Translations under genes and position numbers: made by a program | Notes under the pieces: generated by a model | Seen by the model: only the letters and a program-made list of their open reading frames with translations | Told to the model about the DNA's origin: nothing | Databases searched by the model: none | DNA from: Phytopythium helicoides | Lineage: Eukaryota > Oomycota > Peronosporomycetes > Pythiales > Pythiaceae | Assembly (NCBI GenBank): GCA_024867545.1 | Contig: JANFNE010000054.1 | Location: 1-51,711 of the forward strand | Direction: 5' to 3' | DNA: 51,711 nucleotides | Shown: positions 11,101 through 20,900 of the stretch, in pieces | How positions within the stretch are numbered: the stretch's first letter is position 1 | How the letters are laid out: the number at the start of each line of letters is the position of its first letter

Positions 11101-12150
11101 GCTCCATCGGCTTCCAAGTGTCAGCGTTCGACCCGTGCCTCTACATCAAGATCGTCAACAATCACCTGCGTGCTCATCTTGGTCTATGTCGACGATGTTC
11201 TGGTGACGGGAAGCTCGATCGAGCTGATTGCGCGCACCAAGTATGACCTGAAGATGCGCTTCGGAGATGACCGACAGCGGCAAGTGTGCGTTCGTGCTCG
11301 GGATCGAGTTGATCTATGGACCCGATGGAAGCGTCACACTGTGCCAGCGACGCTACATCAACGACATCCTCACACGGTTCAACATGCTCCAGTGCAAGGC
11401 TGTGGTGAGGTCCGGTCGACATGAGTTCGCGTCTGGTTTCAAGCGACGCATCTACCAAGGTGAACGCTCCGTTTCGGGAAGCGGTCGGCGCCTTGATGCA
11501 TCTGATGACAGCGACTCGACCGGACATCGCGTATGCCGTGGGCTACGTATCGCGCTTCATGGAGAACCCGCAAGAGGAGGCACTGGGTTGCGGTCAAGCG
11601 TATCTTTCGCTACTTGCAAGGCACCAAGGACCACGGAATCTGCTTCAAGCCCGGCAACGTCATCGACTTCCGCGGCTACACCGACGCCCGACTGGGCTGG
11701 TGACCCTCGCTGATCGCAAGTCGACATCCGGCCTACACCTTCATATGATGGGCGAACCGGTCAGTTGGGGAAGCAAGAAGCAGTCAGTGTGTCTCTGTCG
11801 ACAAGCGAAGCAGAGTATATCGCGCTCAGCCTGGCCATCCAAGAAGGCAAGTGGATTCATCGCGTGGTTTGCGAGATCCTTGCGGCTGCGAACAAGTCGG
11901 GACCAGAGCTCATGATCCGCGAAGACAACAGTCCGTGCATCAAGATGACCAAGAACCCAGTCAACCACGGTCGCGCCAAGCACATCGACCATCAAGTACC
12001 ATCACATCCGCGATGAAGTCAAGCGTGGTGAAGTCAAGCTCGAGTACTGCGAGACTGCAACGATGCTGGCCGACATCATGACCAAGGCGCTCCCGGGACC
12101 TCGCCACACGGAACTCACGGCGGCTCTCGGCATCCATGGGACTTCGCATT
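8140..12150 (+). CDS. Copia gag-pol polyprotein (frameshifted as sequenced)
   Basis: Domains in order, across frames: a UBN2-type gag (about 8320-8727; [13 protein letters not shown], then [19 protein letters not shown]); a CCHC knuckle (C-T-Y-C-G-K-M-G-H...C, about 8767-8820 over a shift); protease with GATHHICND near 9015-9040; pre-integrase and integrase core (9400-9970) with [18 protein letters not shown] and NGTAERAI, the D-D-E residues; RT (about 10730-11260) with [24 protein letters not shown] and [13 protein letters not shown]; RNase H (about 11440-12130) with [26 protein letters not shown] and [12 protein letters not shown]. Frame changes occur every few hundred bases. One sits in the protease motif, where an extra A near 9000 splits the expected V-D-S-G. 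All motifs are otherwise well kept, which suggests sequencing indels in a young element rather than decay. Confidence 0.85.
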
Positions 12151-12159
12151 GAGGGGGCG

Positions 12160-12523
12160 TGTTGAGGGCAGCCGGTTTGACCTGGACCGACTAGCCCGAG
12201 GCAGTCCATGCGATCCCACGTTGATTACGCTCATCGATTACGTCAACTCGTGGTACGAGATTGTGGGTACAAGATGGGATCCACGTGGCGCCCTCTGATT
12301 GGCTGCCGTGAATCAGTATCCAGGAAAAGATCAAGTAGAGTGAACCCAGTAAAGGACAGGCAGGCTTAGAGGTAGCAAGTAGTTGCGAACTAAGGACCTC
12401 AATCGAATCACTTTCGAATCTTCCTTCTACCCCTCAAGTGGTCTTCGCTCCGGTCTTCTGTCCAAGTGAAGAACTCCTCCGCTCCGCCCAAGCTTCGTGT
12501 CCAAGACCTCACTACCTCCAACA
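12160..12523 (+). repeat. 3' LTR of the Copia element
   Basis: 364 bp, directly after the purine tract TTGAGGGGGCG and followed by target duplication CAGTC (12524-12528). Four indels add a base relative to the 5' LTR and four remove one, so total length is equal. Confidence 0.95.
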
Positions 12524-12528
12524 CAGTC

Positions 12529-14430
12529 GACCTCATTTACCGATTTCTTCACGTCTAGTGGTAGTATCCAGCGTGTTGGCTTGGCTCGTATTAGATCCGA
12601 ATGCGGTTGATCATGTCTTCGACGTCAACATTTTCCCAGATCATGGATCTCACCACATGCGGTGCAAGATCCGGAAGCACTTATGCGATGGGGTGGCCAC
12701 GATGACCGCAGTGTTCACATGTGAGACGACGTGAATAGTGGAAATCACGATATTTCTGCGACCCCACAGTGGGTGCAGGGCTCTTCTCTATCTTTGCGGT
12801 TGTTTCGATCTTTGAGGCTAGCACCCTTATTGTCTCCGATCTTAGAGTTGTTCGTCGCAACGAATGCGCGCAGGAGGTACTTGATCTCTGATCACTGATT
12901 CCTAGATAGATTTGACCCTGATCTTCGCCGGATGATACGATACCTCTTCGCTCTGATCCTCGATATCCGATGTCTGATCTTCGTCAGATGAGCTCTGATC
13001 ATACAATGAGAAGTCTAATCTCAGATTTTCGTCACTCGACGAGTCATCCAACAGCATGATCACGTCTTGTAGAACGAATATTGGCCTTGCTATTCGATGA
13101 TCTGTGGTGATCGTCGTCCTGATCGCGCCTTGACTTCATCAACAATGCTTATACTCATGGTTTTTGATAGTGTTGACGGTCTGTGGTCGCCGGCTTTCTC
13201 CGATCTTAGATCTGAGCGTCGATCCTCGATGCGCTTTACGTTCTTCGTCTTTCGATCTTCGTCGCCGTTGATTTTCTTTCCGTTCTTCAGCACGTCGGAT
13301 TGCTACAAGCACTTCATTAAAGGAATCTACATCATGAATAGAGTGACGTCAGCGTCTTGACGAGGTCGCGATCTTTGAACAGAATTTAGGTATTGTTGTG
13401 CGTGCTCTCTGGCTTGGACACCGTGATCATAGGTCGCGGTGGCGCGCCGAGCCTGGGCATTTAGGCGGTACAAATAGTCCACAAAGTCCTCCGTCGCATA
13501 CGACGCATCTCGTAGTACTTATGTAGTGGCGATATGGCATTACCGCAGAATTTCGACTGGAATTCTTCCAAAAAGGAGCTCGCGTGATTGCGGCATCCAC
13601 AACTGTGGGAGCCGATCTCAGCTGATTTTTGAGTTCTCGAACCCGGGCACGTGATTTTTTCGGCTTTCTGTCGGTATTGAGTACCAACAACGATCGATTC
13701 CAGTGCTTGGTCGTGCTGATTCTTGGGTACTTGACGCTGATCTTTGAGATCCGTCGTTTGTCGAGGATTTCACAGAGTAAAAGATAGGATGCCGCACCGA
13801 CATTCACCATTTCCGTCACATCGAAGGTTTCCAAGCGTGGATAACTTCTGATCCTCGGCACAAAACCCGCAGAGAGGAACATCTTGACCAACGCGTTGAT
13901 CACAGACCTTGGGGGAGGTTGTGAACCTACGGATCATAGACCCAATTGGTCGCGGAGAAATGTTGCAGGTTTAACAGCTTGAGGAACTCGTTGAACTGTA
14001 TCAAGCGAGCAAACTCAACCTCAAGATCAGCGAGAGTATCAAGAGTAATCTGGGCACCGTTCAACCGAACGAAGCGTGATGCGCGGAATGCGTCCACGGC
14101 CTCATCAGCCCAGTCTAAATCCCAAGTCCGTGGATCGCGAGAGGCATCTTCTCATCGTGGATCTCAGATAGAAGGTTGTTCAACGCAATGGAAAACTCGT
14201 CAAGATCACCGTCTTCTACCTCCCTCTTGATCTTAGGCCTCATCACTTTCAACACCTTCCGGTGTCTCCGATCTTAGCGTCGTGAACCTCGTTTGAGTCA
14301 TGATCTTCGATATCGTGGGCAGAGAGCCACCTTCCTCTTCTTCCTTTTCTTGTTCTTCCACGTCAACCAACTTGATCTTAATCAGTTGAGGGTCCGTCGA
14401 CATCTTAGATCCCACAGACGAACGGAGCAA
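12529..14430 (-). pseudogene. Gypsy element 2: gag and zinc knuckles
   Basis: The minus strand carries a degraded Gypsy gag. Near 13500-13310 it reads AMEDFVDYLYRLNAQARRAT and continues with a pattern like the gag of oomycete Gypsy elements, then breaks. At 12730-12650 two CCHC-type knuckles are readable: CEHCGHRGHP..KC and CTACGEIHDLGKC. The N-terminal part may start at 14430, where an acidic segment (EEQEKEEEEGG) occurs. Many stops. With the Copia element removed, this joins the protease part at about 7.7 kb. Confidence 0.65.
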
Positions 14431-16860
14431 CGCGTTTGCCCAGCCAAACCTGTCGCAGAAGTGCCCAGAAGAAGGCTCCTCCGATCAGTGTCCGTGTCCG
14501 CGAAAAACCGTGAACACTCTGAAATCGGAGATCGTCTCGGCGTCAGGGTCGTGAATCTCGACGCTCTGCCTTTGACACGTGTGTGCGCCGACGATTAGGA
14601 CGCAAGCAGCACGCGGTTGCCACGGGTGTGTCCGTGGGCGAAGCAGTTCTCGCACCTCCGTGGACTCCTACTTCGAATTCACAACCTGGACGATTTGGCT
14701 AGCGTTGGGTTATGCGAGCAAAGGGATCGCCTACTTGATACTTTATGGACTCCAAGATGCTGCTCCACCTTCTCCGTGGGCTGATTCCCCTGCAACATGG
14801 TGAGGTCTCCTGGTCCATCGGCTTGACCCGCAACGCTATCCGAAATGACGGACAATCCTGCCCTGAGACTGCTAGTCCGAGCGAGCAGCGCCTCCGCACG
14901 GAGACTGTAGGCGCTCCGTCGACTGGTGAATCAGCCCAAGCAGCACCTTTCCCAGGTGCTTTTCAGCCCGTTGCGTCCACGTTACGCACCGTGTGTACGG
15001 CACCGTCAAGTGCAATTCTTCGAACCCCCGCTTACGCCTTACTACGAACGTCCAGCTCCATTGCGGACTCTTTTCCACCAGGACTGGAGCGCATCTGACT
15101 ACTAAAACCTCCTATATGGCTACACAGGCGTCCACCAGGGACGGCGAACGCTAGGTCGGGAGATGTCACGGTCAGAATGGTCTGCCGGGCGGTCAACAAG
15201 TGACGGTGTATGTGGTAGTTGGTTCGAAGAGCTGGAGGGAGCCTAGTGCCACGGTACACCGTACGCACTCGAAAGAGGACGAGTGCGTGCCTGGCGGCCT
15301 CGGTCTGGGCGCTTGAGTGAAAGCGATAAAGTCAATGCAGTCGTGGTTTATACCTTCTAAGGTGCAAGTCCTGCTTCCCACAGCAGGACTTTTTCCAACA
15401 GGCCGGGAGATTGGTCCGGGTCGGTTTAACATCACTCCTATAGGTGGCGGGATTGAGGGTTGTCTGCACGGGCTTGCTACGCCTGTTAGGCTACTGTTGG
15501 GCACAACGACTTGTGGGGTAGAAGGGAAGTTCCGGAGTGGTTAACCTCTGTCCTAGCGATATGTATGCCTACTTGGATCTCTGCCTCTCCTGCCTCTCCT
15601 TTACCTACGATCGTCGACCTAACCGATTCTCGCTTGCTCATCTTCAAGGATTTGCTTGTGGTGCCTGAGATCGAGCCCAAGATCTAAAATCAGGCCTGTG
15701 ATCTAAGATCAGATGTCAAAAATCTAAGATCCGGCATCAAGGATCTAGGATCCGAGCGTCAGATCTAAGATCGGTCAGCCCATAGTCGATCTTCAGCGCT
15801 CGTCACCCCGTCGCCGTGCTTGACGTGTACTTGGGGGCGATAATCTGAGCGTAGAAGCTAAGATCGGGCGATTGAACCCAGGGTCAGGGGCCTTCAAACC
15901 GAAGATCGGAGCCATATATCTGAGATCGACTTCGCGCGCGGCATCCCGTGCCATGTTGTCGCTTCATCCAAGCTGCTGAGTTTCCTCTGCTCACCTTGTG
16001 TTGTCTATCCGTGGGCGGTGTGTCTTCTTGTCGTCGAAGATCTTCGCATACATCGAGGATCGGGAATCAAACCGAAGATCCGTGCGCAGAATCTGAGATC
16101 GAGGCGTCGAATTAAAGATCTGAGGTTGTTTGCGATCAGCTGATGGCTGTTCGCTGCTTCCGTTTTGTTAATGCTGTCTGTGTTCACTCTTGTACAAACG
16201 ATCAACTGCCGATTGTTCTCGATCTTGATTTCCCGATGATGATCTTCGCGATCAGGCCGCCGTTGTGCCAGTTCTGGCCTTCCAAACATGTCGCACGTTC
16301 TCTCGGTGGTCCTGTCGCTCAGCGTGGTAATTTTTCACCTCATCCTACCACAAGACTTTCACGCCGCAGCCTCCTTCTTCCTTTTCTCAGCATGGGCACT
16401 GTCCATCCAGATCGTGGCCGAGCGTCACCTGCGCCGACGGGTACACAACGTGAACACTACATCGACATTGGGGTAACCCTCTGTCATTCGGCAAACACGC
16501 GCGCGAGAGAGATTGGCTACGTATTCTAGTGATTCCAGACACGCGCTTCTTCACAGTGATTGGTATCGTCCCTGGCACGTGGTATCTGTGTATTGCTGTC
16601 AGTGAGCCGTACGGTCGTGCTCGTGCACCTATTCAATGTGCTTGCCAGCGTTCGGTCAGGTAGAAGAGGTGCTCATGGGTTTGGCGGACCAAGCTCCCTG
16701 GTGCAAGAAATGTCGATCGAGACTTCATTGAAGTGCACATCAGTGAATACCAACACTTTGCTGATTTTTCAAGTATCGGGTTAGCCAAGGACGCATTCTG
16801 AGTACGCTGCTGTCACCACAGAAATGTCTTCCTTCGAGAAATCCCGCTATGAGGATCCCG
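14431..16860. repeat. Unassigned repeat-like DNA rich in GATC/CTAAGATC motifs
   Basis: No convincing gene is seen on either strand. The stretch 15670-16140 holds a loose array of CTAAGATC-type words (around 15703, 15725, 15767 and 15857, plus variants such as CTAGGATC, CTGAGATC, GAAGATC). The same word recurs in Gypsy element 2, so this may include that element's 5' LTR or leader. Boundaries cannot be set without a second copy. Confidence 0.4.
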
Positions 16861-17720
16861 GAAGCGATTGATGTACTTCTGGAGGCACGCGAGATTTATG
16901 ATGGGCTTCTTCTGGAAGAAGGCCGTTCCGAAAATGGCGATTCTTCCGCATGCGTTGTGCTCGCACAGCTATCGACGCAATCAATTGCCGCGTGTGTGCA
17001 AGTACCCAGCCAATAGATCTGTGTTGCTCACGGAAACTGGTGCTAGCACGACGGATCTGAGGTCATGTGTCCGTTCTGGTGAAAGAGTTGGATCGAGCCC
17101 TGGCAAAGCGTGGGAGAGCTCATTATCATGGATGAGCTTAGAACGAGCAAGCTCTACTCGCCTGCCACAACAAGCTGTCGTGTGTTGCCTACGACGCGAA
17201 TTTTGGATATCTAAAGCAGCACAAGCACGAGAAGAAGCCAATACGGCGTAGGCGCTACATCCCACTGGTGACGGAGCAGTGCTATCCTGTCCTTCGATGC
17301 CTGCACCATCCATGTACTGCCGAATTACTGGAACTGCGATGTCAATACAGCCATCAAGATTGTGAACATGCTCAAGTTCGTGCTGGAGCATAGCGTCTCA
17401 TGACAGCCTTCACATGAGAACAGTAGTTCTCCAGCATTCAGCTCCTGGAAGTATCATTGTAGCAAATTTCTCGTGGTGGTGAGAGAACACCACGCGTGAC
17501 AATCACCCTACACTGTAGGTGTAAGCTGGAAGTCTCGTATAGTGCAGTCGAAAGGTCAGAGAGAAGGAACCTTGATGAAACATGAGTAAAAGCAACCGTC
17601 ATCCAACGCTCTGCGACTTGTGATTTAGTATACATATGCAGAAAATTATAATTTTCAAGACCGCTAGCGTAATTTTGGATTTCTTGTATGTACCGAGGAC
17701 AGATCTTGCATCGACCGATA
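16861..17720. other. Gene-poor stretch with eroded coding-like pieces; contains one arm of an inverted repeat
   Basis: Short open pieces occur on both strands, but none is recognisable. On the plus strand at about 17160-17280 one frame reads CVAYDANFGYLKQHKHEKKP and continues without a family match. The segment 17463-17555 resembles, in inverted orientation, 25745-25850; both contain a hairpin with GTGGTG and CACCAC arms around a TTCTCT/TTCCCT loop. I take this as old transposon debris. Confidence 0.35.
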
Positions 17721-17868
17721 ACCCCTTGGTTTCCAACGTCGTATCTTACGATATAAGCACATGAACTGAGAGCGATTGTCTCTGCATGACACCGCTTGTT
17801 TTCTCATTAGCATGGAGTGCCAGGCGCCCAGCAAGAAACCATGAGGGCAGCCTAGGCGACTTCAAAGG
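17721..17868 (-). repeat. Inverted-repeat copy matching 26415-26570
   Basis: Its reverse complement aligns over about 145 bp with 26415-26570, including CGTAAGATACGACGTTGG in both and CTCCATGCT...CATGCAGAGACAATCGCT. One frame in both reads HAETIA.SSCA..VRYDVGN, so it may derive from a coding element, possibly a transposase with a Cys-containing motif. The copies lie on either side of the helicase gene in opposite orientation. Confidence 0.7.
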
Positions 17869-17917
17869 CGCTGCCGGAGTCCTCGGTCCTTAGAGGCTTG
17901 CGGTTAGAAGGAGCTGC

Positions 17918-20900
17918 CTAGGAAGGAAGGCTGGCCACGCGAGTCGCATCCAATTCTCCCCCACAGTCGGTTATTTGCCACTTATCCGCAGTACTCAAGG
18001 GGGGCCCCTTGTGCTGACGCTTGGAGCGCTGAGATGGAAGTGACGTCGCGCACATCGCGCAGCTGATGGTGGCGTGCGAGATCGCGCTGGATGTGCGTCG
18101 CTGTGGGTGCACTACGCACGACTGGACGCCGAGCTGCGGCAGTACGGGCGCGCCACCAGTGTGTTTGAGCGTGCGCTCGAGTGCCCCGTGGGTGATGAAC
18201 CGCCGAGTGTGTGGATGTTCGGTTTTGACGGGTTGTTTCGGGCCATCCCTCGCTTTAGCTGAATCATCTTTCGAACTGTCCGATTTCCCGCTTTCACCGC
18301 CAGCAGCTTTGCGATTGACTCTTTCATGCATTTCTTTGTAGTGCTCAGCAAGCTCGCGTCCTTTACCACTGCCTTCTAGTCGCTTCACAACTTCGGGAAA
18401 CGGAGCACCGTCGGTGTGGATAATAAGTTTGCGATCTCGTGCACTCCGAACCAACGCATCCCATGTCTCGTCACGCACTAAAGTTTGCACGTCGCCCACG
18501 ACAAACAAACAGAAGCGAGCACGGGTGATGGCGACGTTCAAACGCCGGATGTCACGCAGGAAACCAATGCCTCCTCGGTTTGACGAACGAACGCACGAGA
18601 AAATGATAACGTCTTTTTCACGACCCTGGAATCCGTCCACCGTGTTGACCTCAATCGATAACGTTGATGAAAACGACGATGACGAGCGCGCGAGCTCACG
18701 ACGAATCGCGTTGACTTGCTCACGGTAGGGGGACACAAAGCCGACTGACCACTTGTGTAGACGCACATCCGCGCACACATTGTACATGGTCTCGCACAGC
18801 TGCACACAGAATTGAGCCTCGCCGCGATTCCATTTGGAGCCGTTCACATCTTCCTCTCGAGAATTGGGCAAGTCGTACAGCAAAAATGGCTGAAAGCACG
18901 TGGATGTATAGATGCGAGAGCACGTGCGCTGCACGCGCTCCATCACGCTAGGGCCATCCGTTAGCAGCCCGTTGTAGAAACGCTTGGATGGGAACTCGCG
19001 CAAGAACGGGTGCATCCGATACTGAACTCGCAGCATGGAAGGTGCCACACCACTGTCAGCAATCCGCTCGAAAAGTGAACGATCGTACCGGGCACGAGCA
19101 GCCACGACGCTCTTGACAGTGGCTGGCAACTGCTTCGGATCTCCGACAAGCACTACACGAGCAACACGCTCTCGCAGTGGAACGAGCGTACTCAGCTCAA
19201 CTGCCTGTGCAGCCTCATCAATGATAAGAGCATCAAATCCGCGCTTGAGTGAATTGAATGGTCCGCTGCCAGCCTTGGATAGAGTGCACGCTATAATACT
19301 GGCGCGCGACAGAATCGTTTCTGTCATCTTTGCCTTCAGGGCGAAAACTTCATCGCGCAGGCGGCGAACCTTGCCAGACACACTTGTAAGCTCAGCGTGC
19401 ATCTTGGCAAGCTCTTTTCGGTTCGTTCGCTTCCCGCCTTCTTCACCACCAGCTTCACTCCTCTCCTTGGCATTTTGGTGGAACTCTTTAATTGAAGAGC
19501 GCAATCTACGTTGGTTGTCCTGGAGAGCTCGCAGCTCGACAGTCTTCGGATGAATTTCCATCTCACGCTTTATAATGTTCGGCAACGATACACTCGCAAC
19601 TGCCTCCGAAGCGTCTTCACCAGGATTACCAAGACGCACGATTGATAGCCAATCGCAATTCGATGTGTCAGCGTGAACACTTGGAGCACGGACCTTGACA
19701 GGAGCACCCGTGCTATCGAGAAGTCCGTCTGTCACAACACGCAACACTAATTCGTTCACAGCACCGTTTGATGGTGCACAGAGCAGCAGATGATTCGTGC
19801 GGTGGGCCTGGGCTCTCCCGAGTGGGTTGGAAATAACTCGTCGGCGCACAACTAGGCTAGATGGCACTGGTCTTGCCGATGATGACGTGTTTGACAGCTT
19901 CTGGTCGAGCCGGCTGCGCACAGAGGAAACATTCTTTAGGCTTTGGATAGTTGTCCTCTTCCCAGTCGTTGATGGCGCATCTGTTCGTCGAAGAATACTT
20001 CCCGATGATGAACCCGAACCCAGAGAGAACGATGAATTTGATCCACTAATGCCTTGCGTAATGCTTGCTACACCAGACGTGGGACCATCCTTTGTGGGAG
20101 AAGTCGAGTCTAGCGCCTTTGATTTCAAGCTCGAGCTGGTTAAACTCGGCATTAGCGCCGTCGCGGGAGGCTTCAGCGCAAGAAACCCGCTCAGTAATGC
20201 CATAATAGTCTTGGTTTTACCTGTACCTGGAGGTCCCTGTAGAAGACTCACACCGACGCTGTAGTTGTTGAGAACGTTATGGATCGACTGCAACTGTGAT
20301 TGGTTGTACTGGGAGCGAACGGATGACCACAGCTCTGGTGCCAAAAATCGTGGTGGACGCTCGAGCGCATCTTTCTGGTCAATTAACGCCGTCCACTTGT
20401 CCTTTAGGGCGTTGGCGCGCTGCTTCACTTCCTCATCCTTGTGTTTGCGCAGCTTGTTGACCATCTTTCCAATACTTGTTGACTGGAAGCATTCGTGTTC
20501 AGACACAAGTCAGTGTTAGGCGTAAACATATCTGTAATCGCTTCCCAGACAACATATCTTACCCGTAAGTCTGTGAGGCTAATTTCGAGCTTGTCAAGTC
20601 GCTTCAATAGCCTGGTGACCTTCTTGATGGCATCCGCATTTGAACTTGATCTGAGCGAGTCTAGAACCTCGGCTATGGTGATAATTTCCGTTTGCGTGGA
20701 CTTGTGCACATTCGGTGTTAGAATTGTTGATCGCAAGTGCTCAGGAAGCAAATCAACGGATCGTAGCGCAATATATTCGCGCGCTGAAGTCACTACGTTA
20801 CTGGCAGGTTGTACGCGCCACTCCGTATCAGCTAATGCACTGGAGCTCAGAATTTCTGCTTCGAAAGAAGCGACGCGATCGCTTGTTGCGCTATCAAGCT

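Larger units (their letters stand above)
7733..12523 (+). mobile_element. Complete Ty1/Copia LTR retrotransposon, recent insertion
   Basis: Two 364-bp direct repeats (7733-8096 and 12160-12523), both starting TGTTGAGG and ending CCAACA, bound the element. A perfect 5-bp target duplication CAGTC flanks it (7728-7732 and 12524-12528). A probable primer binding site GGTTATGAGCCCAAG follows the 5' LTR at 8097, and a purine tract TTGAGGGGGCG precedes the 3' LTR (12149-12159). The internal 4.06 kb has gag, protease, integrase, RT and RNase H in Copia order. The LTRs show no substitutions, only eight one-base indels. It sits inside Gypsy element 2, between protease and gag. Confidence 0.95.
3050..14430 (-). 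mobile_element. Decayed Ty3/Gypsy element 2, split by two younger insertions
   Basis: Minus-strand fragments appear in the normal Gypsy order when read from right to left: gag (about 14430-13090), two zinc knuckles (about 12730-12650), protease (about 7424), start of RT (7360-6800), rest of RT (5200-4800), RNase H region (about 4565-4380), integrase (about 4080-3050). A Harbinger-like transposase lies at 5.2-6.8 kb and a full Copia element at 7733-12523. Every domain has frameshifts and stops, so the element is dead. LTRs were not delimited; the 5' LTR may lie in 14.4-16.2 kb. The motif GATCTTAG/CTAAGATC recurs all along it. Confidence 0.75.

Noticed and set aside
9000..12130. Copia gag-pol as a simple pseudogene
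   Set aside because: Frame breaks are single-base indels, as in the LTR pair, while motifs and codons are otherwise clean, so decay is not the best explanation.
15670..16140. CRISPR-like or satellite array
   Set aside because: The repeated words are short, irregularly spaced and vary in sequence; there are no equal-length spacers or direct repeats, and the setting is eukaryotic.
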